A DNA stretch of 64,000 bases from CBDCWT01 sp965223305 (lineage in GTDB: Bacteria > Planctomycetota > Planctomycetia > Pirellulales > Pirellulaceae), in assembly GCA_965223305.1 (NCBI GenBank), contig CBDCWT010000084.1, forward strand, positions 124,001 to 188,000. Reading direction: 5' to 3'. The notes beneath the pieces were generated by a model that made no database searches, was not told the origin of the DNA, and was given only the letters and a program-made list of their open reading frames with translations. Positions within the stretch are counted from its first letter, which is position 1; each line of letters starts with the position of its first letter. A program made the translations under genes and the position numbers. Of the stretch, positions 16,714 through 25,187 are shown in pieces.

Positions 16714-19700
16714 ATGGATAGCATCAACGAGCTAACCCGAGACGTCGAATCGATGATCGACCGATTCGAGACCACTCGCTCGGGAGATCCACGGACAGAC
16801 TTAAGAGATTTTGTTCCTCCGCGCGACCATCGCGACTACAAACGGATCCTCGTTGAACTGGTCCGCGCTGATATGGAATTCTCATGGGAAGAGGGAGCTC
16901 CATGTGGCCTGGCCGAGTACTGCACCAGATTTCAGGAACTGTCCTCGGACAAGGACGCAATCGCAGAGCTGGCTTTCGAGGAGTATCGACTGAGGTTTCA
17001 ACATGGAGACGCCGTGTCGCCGGAGGTGTATGCCCATGAACTAGGTGTCAACACGTCCGGTTGGCCTGTATGGAACACTGCGGCAGATCCCGCCGCGAAA
17101 CCCCTTTCCAGGGAATACGCTGCAGTAGATCGTCTTGTCTGCGAGTCTGGCGGCGAGCTTAACGAACGCGGCCGGTTCCCCGCGGCGGGCACACAATTCG
17201 GCCACTTTGAACTGGTCGCCGAATTAGGTTCCGGGACCTTTGCAAGAGTCTATCTGGCTCGACAGCCTTCGCTAGCAAATCGATTCGTGGCACTCAAGGT
17301 GACCACCAGTGCTTTGGATGAGGCCCAGCGGCTTGCGCAGCTCCAGCATACCAATATCGTGCCGATCCACTCGGTCCATCGGATTGCCTCCTTCCACGTG
17401 ATCTGCATGCCCTATCTCGGGGCCGCCACGCTAGCAGATGTTGTTCGCGGGTTCGATAGCCTGCCGGAGTCTGGGGAGTGGTTCTTGAGCACGGTTGCCG
17501 GTTGCCGTGCGTCCACGTTGGCGGCCTGCTCCTTGGCATCCGGCGAGGTTCTCAGCGAAGCCAATGAACCTGAAACGCCAGGACGCCGTTCACTGGAGCT
17601 GATTGCGGGGATGAGCTACCAGCAAGCAGCGGTCTGGTTGATGGCCCGCGTCGCCGCTGGTGTCTTTCATGCTCATCAGCATGGATTCGTTCACGGCGAC
17701 TTGAAGCCTGCCAACATCTTGTTGAGCGACGACGGTGAGCCGCTCATTCTGGACTTCAATCTGTCGGCGTCGACCTCAAGTCGGGGTTCGGGCGAGACTG
17801 TGGTGGGCGGCACGCTCCCGTATATGTCGCCCGAACAGATCGAAGCGGTGATGGCGAACGAGACCGTTCATGCTGCTGCCGATATCTTTTCTTTCGGAGT
17901 CATACTGTACGAGTTGCTGACAGGTAGGTTGCCATTTCCCTGTTATGAAGGGCCATTCGAACGAGTGGCGTCTCGCACGATCGGTGACCGCCGAAAGTTA
18001 CCGCCTCCCGTTCGACAGATTAACCCGAGTGTCAGCCCGGATGTCGAATCGATAATACTGCGCTGCCTGCAGCCGTATCCCGACGACCGGTACCGCGATG
18101 CCGGTCACCTCAGTGCCGACTTGAATTGGCATTTGGATGATCGGCCGTTGCAGTTCGCTGCCAATCGTTCGCCAAAGGAACGATTACGAAAGTGGGCACG
18201 CCGGCACCCGAGGGTCTCATCGGCGACCGGCGTCGCCTTGGGGGCGCTGGTGATCGTGGCCGCTTTGAGTTCGTTCGTCGCGATGAAGAGTTTTGAGGCG
18301 GCGAAACTCAGGGCACGACAGGTCACGGCGGAGTCCTTAGACAATCTCGGCGCGCACAGCACTGCGCTCAATACAGCATTCGTAAACGACCACCTCGCGG
18401 AAGCCGTCGAGAAAGCGACGGCCCTGCTGAGGCAATCCCAGTTAGACCAACTAGCGGTAGATCGGCTGCCCAAAGAGTATCGTCCCGCCTCCGCCGCGGA
18501 TCACACTCGTTTGCGGAGGAGGGTTGGCGAAGTACAGCACTTGCTGGCCGCGGCCTTTTTCCAGGAGTCGCAGGGCGTGCTGGACACGACAGAAAGGAAG
18601 ACCCTGCTGGAGCGAGCGCTCCGTAGGAGCAAGGCTTCCGCGGCGACCTTCCTCGACAACCAGCATCCCAAAGCGCTCTATGTGTTGGAGGCGCGGATCC
18701 TGGACCAGCTAGGAAGAAGCCAGCAAGCGGAGATCGCGCGCCAGCATGCGGAGAAAACCCCCTTGCGGGGAATCGAGGATCATCAACTTCTGGCGCACGA
18801 GCGGATGCTCAGTCACCGGCACGCGGAGGCTGTCCGGTTGCTCGAACCCGCGTTGGAGGGTGCGCGGTCGTATTTCACCGGTTGGTTTGTGCTCGGCGCG
18901 GCGTATTTGCGTCTGAGTCGTTTTCAGGATGCGGAAAGCGCCTTCACCGCCTGCTTGTCGATCGACCCGGACTCGGCACCGGCGCTTTTTTGGCGGGGCG
19001 TGGCCCGCTGCAAGCAGGCAGCGTTTTCCAAGGGGCTGGCTGATTTCAATCGAGGTATCGGCCTCGATGCCGATTCGGCGCAGTTTCTGGTCAACAGAGC
19101 GCTGGTCTACAAGCAGATGGGCAGACTTCGCGAAGCTGAGCGGGATCTGACTCGAGCCCTTGAGCTGGGCGCCACCGAATCGCGAATTCTGTTTATTCGC
19201 TCCCGCGTTCGACACGAGCTGGCAGACCATGCGGGTGCCCGACTCGATCGCGAGGCCGGCCTGAGACGCACACCGACCGACGAGCTGAGTTGGATCGCGC
19301 GCGGGATGGCCCGGCGTACCGATGATCCACATGGGGCGATTGAAGACTTTGAAGCTGCGTTGACCGTCAATCCCCGTTCTTGGCGAGCCCTCCAGAACCT
19401 GGCGGAGATCCACGGTCATCAGCCGGATGGAGTCGCACGCGCCATCGAGTGTTTGGACCGATTGTTGGAATTGGAGCCGGACGTGCCAAAGTGGCCGGCC
19501 ACGCGTGGCATCTTCTTGAGTCGAGTCGGGCGCGTGGATGAGGCGATTCGTGACGCCGAGGCGGCGCTCGAGTTACGTCGGGATGCCGACACGCTGTACC
19601 GGGTGGCCGGAATCTTCGCCCAGACTTCGCCGCAGGTGCCTCAAAATGCCGACATGGCGCTCGAGCTGCTCGCCAGGGCAGCCGTTCTGGAACCGGCTCT

Positions 19701-19833
19701 GGTCGTCAAGTACCTGCCGACCGATCCTGATCTAAGACCTCTGCGAAACACTGCAAAGTTCCGCGAATTCCAGCAGACACTCGCTAAACTGTATCGACAC
19801 CATCCGGTTTCTAAAGTGCCTGGCGGCGGGTGA
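16714..19833 (+). CDS. Transmembrane Ser/Thr protein kinase with C-terminal TPR domain
   Basis: 1039 residues. An N-terminal ~160-residue region precedes the kinase domain (about 163-460): glycine loop AELGSGTFARVYLA, ATP Lys near residue 195 (FVALKV), catalytic loop HGDLKPANIL (from His327), metal site LDFNLSAS (Asp347), activation segment GGTLPYMSPEQI, and FSFGVILYELLTG. HGD replaces HRD and DFN replaces DFG. The kinase insert between YLGAATLADVV and the catalytic loop is unusually long. A single membrane helix lies near 500-525 (SATGVALGALVIVAALSSFVAM). The rest is a run of TPR-like repeats, probably outside the cytoplasm, as a sensing or docking domain. It is probably the regulator of the sigma factor just upstream. 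Confidence 0.9.
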   Translation: MDSINELTRDVESMIDRFETTRSGDPRTDLRDFVPPRDHRDYKRILVELVRADMEFSWEEGAPCGLAEYCTRFQELSSDKDAIAELAFEEYRLRFQHGDAVSPEVYAHELGVNTSGWPVWNTAADPAAKPLSREYAAVDRLVCESGGELNERGRFPAAGTQFGHFELVAELGSGTFARVYLARQPSLANRFVALKVTTSALDEAQRLAQLQHTNIVPIHSVHRIASFHVICMPYLGAATLADVVRGFDSLPESGEWFLSTVAGCRASTLAACSLASGEVLSEANEPETPGRRSLELIAGMSYQQAAVWLMARVAAGVFHAHQHGFVHGDLKPANILLSDDGEPLILDFNLSASTSSRGSGETVVGGTLPYMSPEQIEAVMANETVHAAADIFSFGVILYELLTGRLPFPCYEGPFERVASRTIGDRRKLPPPVRQINPSVSPDVESIILRCLQPYPDDRYRDAGHLSADLNWHLDDRPLQFAANRSPKERLRKWARRHPRVSSATGVALGALVIVAALSSFVAMKSFEAAKLRARQVTAESLDNLGAHSTALNTAFVNDHLAEAVEKATALLRQSQLDQLAVDRLPKEYRPASAADHTRLRRRVGEVQHLLAAAFFQESQGVLDTTERKTLLERALRRSKASAATFLDNQHPKALYVLEARILDQLGRSQQAEIARQHAEKTPLRGIEDHQLLAHERMLSHRHAEAVRLLEPALEGARSYFTGWFVLGAAYLRLSRFQDAESAFTACLSIDPDSAPALFWRGVARCKQAAFSKGLADFNRGIGLDADSAQFLVNRALVYKQMGRLREAERDLTRALELGATESRILFIRSRVRHELADHAGARLDREAGLRRTPTDELSWIARGMARRTDDPHGAIEDFEAALTVNPRSWRALQNLAEIHGHQPDGVARAIECLDRLLELEPDVPKWPATRGIFLSRVGRVDEAIRDAEAALELRRDADTLYRVAGIFAQTSPQVPQNADMALELLARAAVLEPALVVKYLPTDPDLRPLRNTAKFREFQQTLAKLYRHHPVSKVPGGG

Positions 19834-19901
19834 GGATGTGGAAAAAATGCAGAAAACTTGGCGTAGTTACCAACTCCTTTCGACTCCTCTCTGAGGAGGC
19901 C

Positions 19902-20164
19902 GTGCAGCTTTTAAGTTGGTGCGTGATCTCGTCCTTCTTCACTCTCCCCTCGGGGAGAGTCGGCCCGAAGGGCCGGACAGGGGGGAGCCCTCCCCGACGC
20001 TACGCGTCGGTTTGCTGAGAAACTGTGGGCTAACGCCCAGCGGCTGATTTGGAGCGTAGCCGAACTCGCCAGAGTTTGGCGGATTGTATGAAAAGTAAGC
20101 TGCACAGCCTCCGAGCTGGAGGATGAAGTCGATGTCCGCGGTTTGTGAAGCGTAAAAGCTGCAC
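19902..20164. repeat. Composite repeat cassette with inverted 11-bp ends
   Basis: Bounded by GTGCAGCTTTT (19902-19912) and its exact inverse AAAAGCTGCAC (20154-20164). Inside, in order: the CTCTCCCCTCGGGGAGAG/GGGCCGGAC hairpins, AACTGTGGGCTAACGCCCAG with CGGCTGATTT, a left half of the 62-bp repeat, and ATGAAAAGTAAGCTGCACAG. CTCTGAGGAG occurs directly on both flanks (19889-19898 and 20168-20177), but part of it belongs to the conserved repeat end, so it may not be a target duplication. Confidence 0.8.
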
Positions 20165-20188
20165 GACCTCTGAGGAGAGGAAGGGTCC

Positions 20189-23080
20189 GTGAGTATCTTC
20201 AATCGTTTGGTATCGGGACGCAAGCGAGATGGAGGTCAAGCTGCGCACCGCAGTCGGCAGTCCCGGCTGGAGCTGCTGGAGTCGCGGTCACTTCTCGCGG
20301 GCGTCGGTCTCCCGGCGTCGGCTGGCGAGGCCGCGGTGCTGGAGGATGTGGGTCCTGCCAGCGGACAAAACCCGGTCGATCCACACGACGTAAACGGTGA
20401 TTCAACCGTTTCGCCGCTGGACGTGCTCAGCGTCGTGAACATGTTGAACGAATTCGGCGCCCAGCCGGTCGGCAGTTCGGCAGGCGACGATCAGTATCGG
20501 GACGTGAACGGCGACGGCTACATCTCGTCTGCCGACGCTCTGGCGGTGATCAACGCTTTGAATGCGCCACGCCACGAAGAATCCCTGATTCCAGGGACGG
20601 GCAAGCCCGAGCCAGCAAGAGAGAGTAACAACCAGTCAACATTGGAAGTCTTAGCCAAACGAGATAGTTCTGACGAGGTGGTTTGGAAGATCTCATTGAC
20701 CGGGGACAGCCCGGCGCACGGCGAGGTTGAATACAAGCGGGAGCTGGAGCATGGCGCTGTTGAGCAGGAGCTGGTGATTGGTATAGAGAACGCCGCAACT
20801 GACAGTTACGACGTTTTCGTCAGAGGACTGCTCGTGGGCCGGTTGGAAGTCGACGGAGGAGGGGAGGGTGAGCTCAGGCTGTCCACTGACAATGACGGCG
20901 GCGCGAGATCCTGGCCGGTGGAGCTTGGCGTACTCGGTCCCGGCGATTTGATCCGTGTGGGTACCGACCTATGGGGTTCCGTTCCTGACGGAGGGAGCCT
21001 ACCCGACGAAGTGCATTCTGACGCGCCTGCCTCCGAAGAAGAGGAGTCGGATGACGAGGATCTGGACACGCCCGTCTGGGGATCCGCGGCGCACTTGACG
21101 CTCAGCTTCGCCAGCGATGGTGTCGACGTGGCTGGGCACGCCAACGCCCTGGCGGCGACGCTGGACTCGGTTACCGAAACTTCCGTTTGGCGAGCAGCAA
21201 TTTTGGCCGCCTTTCAGACTTGGTCCCAGCACGCGAACATCAATGTTGGTGTGGTGGAGGACGGTGGACAGCCGTTCGGAGTCGGCGGCGCGACCCAAGG
21301 CGATCGACGGTTTGGTGATGTTCGGGTCGGTGCCGTTCCGATGTCGACAAGTGTATTGGCCCTTTCGGTACCGCATGATGAGCTATCATCTGGCACTTGG
21401 GCAGGAGACATACTCTTTAACAGCCTTGGTAATTTCGAGTCCGTCGACGATATTTTCTCCGTAGCGTTGCACGAGGTTGGTCATGTTCTGGGTCTGGAAC
21501 ACAGCCGCGACGTTAACTCACCAATGTTCCTGCACGGTGTTTCCGCGGCGATCACTCCGACGGCGGATGACGTAGCTCGACTCCAACGGTTGTACGGGCA
21601 AAGGAACGAGGATTCCCACGAAGACGGTGATGGCAACGACATTCTGGAGAACGCCACGAAGATTCGTAGCACAGGATCGCTTGGCGGCCAGATTCCATTC
21701 GTCCTCTACGGCGACATTACTCGGCCTGGCGATGTTGATCATTTTTACTTGCCATCGCTCTCGAACTATGAAGGTTCGATTACCTTCGAGCTTCGTACGT
21801 CGGGAAAGAGCCTCCTGGCGCCTCGTCTCACAGTGTTCAACGAAAGCGGCGAGGAGTTAGGTGTCGCGGAGTCCAGGAATCCAGCAGGTGACGTCGTCTC
21901 ATTAACAATCCAAGAAGCGTTAGATGGTGAAGAGTACTTCGTACGGGTCGAGGCCGCCAGGAACGCAGAATTCGATATCGGCAGTTTTGCCTTGATTGCC
22001 ACGTTTGACGAGAACTTGACGGTCGGACGTGCGGAGATCGACGTGCTGGCACAGGGTGGTTTCGAGTTCCTCAGACAGCAGGAACTGCAGGACTTGTCTC
22101 TGGATGATGAGCCACTGTTTTTCAACGACGACTTTCTGCTGAACAATAGCTTCCTCACCGCGACTGGCCTGAAGACTGCGGCTGGGTTCGCCGAAGCGAC
22201 TCGCTACCACACCGAGGCCAGCTTGTCGAATAGCGCGGATGTCGATTACTATCGGTTCAAGTCGCCTGACGGGCTCGCCGGAGAGAAACACGTGTTGACC
22301 GTGTCGCTCCGCTCGTTGGAACGCGATGGGCTAATATCTGCGGTGACCATCTACGATGCAAACCAAGACGCGTTGCCGGGTGCGATTCTCGTCAACGGCA
22401 ATGGCGAGTACGTCGTACAGGTTGCTGATGTTCCATCGGACGCGGAGTTCTTTGCCGTCGTGAGAGCTGACAGTCCGGGGGCGAGCCGCGATACGGGCAA
22501 CTACGCGATCACGATTTCTTCCGGCAACAGAGCCACCATACAGCAGACGTTTGCTCAGGGTAGGCTGGAGGCTGCGACTCTCGCTCAGACACACACTCTC
22601 TATGTTGCCCGACCGCAGCTGTTTCATTTCGGACTTGCAGCCTTCGATGCGGATCGTTCGACATCCGCCATCGTGTGGTTGAACGTTTACGACACCGCCG
22701 GAAACACGGTCTACCGCGTGGCAACCAGGCCGGGTGATACCCGCACGTCAAACAGCGTCCTGCTAGCGCCCGGTCAGTATTCGATGCGGATCACGGTGCC
22801 CCCTGTTGAGGGATTGTCATTCGCCCCAGCTTTCTCATATCGCATACTCGGCGCCGTGGTTTCGGATCCGATCAGTGGCGGTTTCACCGACCCGACCGAA
22901 GAGCCTCTCTATGCCTGCGCCGACTCAGCGGATCAGTTCTGCTATCCCGGCGATGTGATGTCGCAACAGCCCTATGCTGTGGTCGAAGATTCGGTCGCGG
23001 CGCCCCCGCCGGCGGCGGACCCACCTTGGGTCGACCTGGGCTCGTGGTATTGGATCTTGGATTGGTTGGGACCCATCTGA
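20189..23080 (+). CDS. Secreted dockerin / matrixin-like metalloprotease protein
   Basis: 963 residues from GTG 20189 with a strong purine-rich ribosome site (GAGGAGAGGAAGGG). N terminus: basic, then SRLELLESRSLLAGVG, a LEPR-XLL-like export or anchoring motif. Residues ~65-130 contain two dockerin type I loops (DVNGDSTVSPLDVLSVVNML and DVNGDGYISSADALAVINAL). A zinc metalloprotease domain has HEVGHVLGLEH at residues 428-438 followed by a SPMF Met-turn, as in matrixins. Downstream are pre-peptidase-C-like beta domains (DVDHFYLPSLS and DVDYYRFKSP motifs). The C terminus is rich in Pro/Trp. It is likely a cell-surface or secreted protease tethered by calcium-dependent dockerin contacts; the target is unknown. 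Confidence 0.85.
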   Translation: MSIFNRLVSGRKRDGGQAAHRSRQSRLELLESRSLLAGVGLPASAGEAAVLEDVGPASGQNPVDPHDVNGDSTVSPLDVLSVVNMLNEFGAQPVGSSAGDDQYRDVNGDGYISSADALAVINALNAPRHEESLIPGTGKPEPARESNNQSTLEVLAKRDSSDEVVWKISLTGDSPAHGEVEYKRELEHGAVEQELVIGIENAATDSYDVFVRGLLVGRLEVDGGGEGELRLSTDNDGGARSWPVELGVLGPGDLIRVGTDLWGSVPDGGSLPDEVHSDAPASEEEESDDEDLDTPVWGSAAHLTLSFASDGVDVAGHANALAATLDSVTETSVWRAAILAAFQTWSQHANINVGVVEDGGQPFGVGGATQGDRRFGDVRVGAVPMSTSVLALSVPHDELSSGTWAGDILFNSLGNFESVDDIFSVALHEVGHVLGLEHSRDVNSPMFLHGVSAAITPTADDVARLQRLYGQRNEDSHEDGDGNDILENATKIRSTGSLGGQIPFVLYGDITRPGDVDHFYLPSLSNYEGSITFELRTSGKSLLAPRLTVFNESGEELGVAESRNPAGDVVSLTIQEALDGEEYFVRVEAARNAEFDIGSFALIATFDENLTVGRAEIDVLAQGGFEFLRQQELQDLSLDDEPLFFNDDFLLNNSFLTATGLKTAAGFAEATRYHTEASLSNSADVDYYRFKSPDGLAGEKHVLTVSLRSLERDGLISAVTIYDANQDALPGAILVNGNGEYVVQVADVPSDAEFFAVVRADSPGASRDTGNYAITISSGNRATIQQTFAQGRLEAATLAQTHTLYVARPQLFHFGLAAFDADRSTSAIVWLNVYDTAGNTVYRVATRPGDTRTSNSVLLAPGQYSMRITVPPVEGLSFAPAFSYRILGAVVSDPISGGFTDPTEEPLYACADSADQFCYPGDVMSQQPYAVVEDSVAAPPPAADPPWVDLGSWYWILDWLGPI

Positions 23081-23164
23081 GTTCGGGGACTCCCGTTGCA
23101 GCTCCGCGGCTGGCTCCCTCCCATCGGACCCGAAGCGATAGTCTTGAAGTAGCGCTGTTGGCTC

Positions 23165-23345
23165 CTCCACCGTAACCCGAAGCGTGAGCGAGGGAGAGTT
23201 CATGTACCATCACAAGTTGTTCCCTCGCTTACGCTTCGGGTTCCGATGGAGCCAACAGCGCAACTTAAAAAAGCGTGAGCGAGGGACTGACTTGCGTTGG
23301 TACACCAACTCCCCCTCGCTGACGCTTGGCGCTTACGAAAATCCG
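23165..23345. repeat. CGTAACCCGAAGCG repeat family (several copies, both orientations)
   Basis: CGTAACCCGAAGCGTGAGCG (23174), CTCGCTTACGCTTCGGGTT (23224), AAGCGTGAGCGAGGGA (23272) and CCCTCGCTGACGCTTGGCG (23313) are inverted relatives separated by spacers such as GTACACCAACTCCC. The family recurs at 42190-42480, 45350-45376 and 45683-45760. Nothing else is recognised between 23081 and 23576. Confidence 0.75.
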
Positions 23346-23576
23346 ATCAAATTCGTCCCCGCCAAACTGCCAAAAGCGCAACATCAAAACTCGCGATTCC
23401 GGATACGAAAGACGCGACGAATTCGAGCTATCCCCTGCTGCTCTTTCCCCAGATTCGCTTTTTCAAACAAAGTTGGCGTAAACGGGGTGCTTAATTAGCC
23501 CTTAACAATAGAGCCCGCGCGCGGCGGGGATCTTTGTACGGGAAAACTATCCGGGCCACTGTACGAGCCGTTCTCG

Positions 23577-24857
23577 ATGGGAACTGAGAGAGTGATCACC
23601 TCATGCGTCTCTGAGCGACACGCGGCCCAGCGCTGCGATGCGCCGAGCAATCTGGGGCAAGCTGGGCGCGGCCGGCCACCACGCATCGCCATCTATTCAC
23701 ACGACACGATGGGCGTGGGCCACATGCGACGCAATCTGCTTATCTCTCAGTCGGTGATCCAGTCGACGCCCAACTCAACGGTGCTCATGATCGCTGGAGC
23801 GAAGGAAGCGAATGCGTTCGCCGTTCCGCAGGGAGTCGATTGCCTGACCTTGCCGTCTTTGCGGAAAGATCTCTCAGGAACCTATCATAGTCGTCGTCTG
23901 ATGCTGCCCCTGCGTGATCTGATTGAAATCCGCGGCGCGGCGATCCAGGCAGCGGTGGGAGCCTACGAGCCCGACCTATTGATCGTCGACAAGGTACCCC
24001 GTGGTGTTGGTGACGAGCTGCTCCCCACGCTGCGCAACATTCGGGAACGTGGAACGACCCATTGCGTGCTCGGCTTGCGTGAGGTGTTGGACGGCAAGAG
24101 AGAGACGATCGAGAACTGGCATGCGACACAAACTCTCGATGTTGTGCGGGACTACTTTGAAGAAATCTGGATCTATGGTGATCCCCGTGTCTTCAACCTG
24201 GTCGAGGAATATGAGTTACCAGAGGAAATCGCGTCACGGGTGCAATTTATGGGGTATCTCAATCAGCGCCGGCGCGCGGCATTTGACGGTCCGCTGCCAA
24301 GCTGGGCAGATCTCCCCCGGGATCCGTTTGTATTGTGCGTCGTCGGTGGGGGTCAAGATGGTGCGCGGCTCGCGATTGCGTTTGCCGAGGCGGTTGCTTC
24401 CACTCGTAAACAGGCGGTGCTCGTGTGCGGACCGTTCATGCCGGACGAAGCTCGCGGGATTCTGGCCCGCCATGCTGCCGAGACACCCCATCTCAGAATT
24501 GTGGACTTTGTGCCTGAGGCAGATTGGCTGATGAGTCGCGCGGAACGGGTGATCTCGATGGGGGGCTACAACACCGCCTGCTCGATCCTCTCGTTTGGCA
24601 AGCCGGCGCTGGTCGTGCCGCGGGTACGTCCGCGGCAGGAGCAACTGATTCGAGCTCGGCGGTTCAGCGAGCGTGGGCTGATCAGCATGCTGCACCCGCG
24701 GCAGCTGAGCCCGGCGGCCTTGTGCGCTTGGATGGAGGACAACCATCTGCCCAGCCCACTGCGGTGCGGCGAGATCGACCTCAACGGTTTGACGGCGATT
24801 CACGAGTCGATTTCGAGACTGACCACCAAAGTCGCCGGCACGCTCCGTGTGCCGTAA
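23577..24857 (+). CDS. COG4671-type predicted glycosyltransferase (GT-B fold)
   Basis: 426 residues from ATG 23577; the first ~35 residues are poorly conserved-looking, so the real start may be later. Recognisable core: RIAIYSHDTMGVGHMRRNL, a Gly-rich loop as in MurG/MGDG synthase-like enzymes; LLIVDKVPRGVGDEL; CVVGGGQDG; and a C-terminal donor site VISMGGYNTACSILSFGKPALVVPR followed by EQLIRA. Donor and acceptor are unknown. The last residues (VAGTLRVP) are encoded by the GGCACGCTCCGTGTGCC repeat that follows, so the original C terminus was probably replaced by a repeat insertion. It may belong functionally with the glycosyltransferase/ABC cluster at 7.9-14.8 kb. Confidence 0.85.
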   Translation: MGTERVITSCVSERHAAQRCDAPSNLGQAGRGRPPRIAIYSHDTMGVGHMRRNLLISQSVIQSTPNSTVLMIAGAKEANAFAVPQGVDCLTLPSLRKDLSGTYHSRRLMLPLRDLIEIRGAAIQAAVGAYEPDLLIVDKVPRGVGDELLPTLRNIRERGTTHCVLGLREVLDGKRETIENWHATQTLDVVRDYFEEIWIYGDPRVFNLVEEYELPEEIASRVQFMGYLNQRRRAAFDGPLPSWADLPRDPFVLCVVGGGQDGARLAIAFAEAVASTRKQAVLVCGPFMPDEARGILARHAAETPHLRIVDFVPEADWLMSRAERVISMGGYNTACSILSFGKPALVVPRVRPRQEQLIRARRFSERGLISMLHPRQLSPAALCAWMEDNHLPSPLRCGEIDLNGLTAIHESISRLTTKVAGTLRVP

Positions 24858-25137
24858 AAAGTAGTAGGCACACTCCGTGTGCCGTAGAAAGTAGTAGGCA
24901 CACTCCGTGTGCCGTCCGCCACAAGCAGAGTAAACACGAAAACGATACGCGAGCAAACGGCTCGGCAGGAGCCTCGCCCTCCCGACAAGATCAGCCGCTG
25001 GGCGTTAGCCCACGGTTCCCCAACGAAACCGACGCGATAGCGTGCCCCTCTCCGGCCCTGCGGGCCGGCTCTCGCCGAGGGGAGAGTGACGAAAGACGAA
25101 ATCACGCACTAGGTTAGAAGCTGCACAACCTCCAGCA
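24832..25137. repeat. Composite block of five repeat modules
   Basis: In order: three tandem copies of GGCACACTCCGTGTGCCG with GTAGTA spacers; CGGCAGGAGCCTCGCCCTCC; the CAGCCGCTGGGCGTTAGCCC module; the CTCTCCGGCCCTGCGGGCCGG hairpin; and CACGCACTAGGTTAGAAGCTGCACAACC. The order closely matches 39600-39810. It fills the gap between the glycosyltransferase and ppc 3' ends and overlaps the last codons of the former. Confidence 0.8.
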
Positions 25138-25187
25138 AGCCGGGTGGGGGTCGCTACGCGACCGGATTACTTATCTTGAAACAAAGT

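Noticed and set aside
23165..23345. Regularly spaced repeats as a CRISPR array
   Set aside because: Copies alternate in orientation, spacers are repeated rather than unique, and spacing is irregular.
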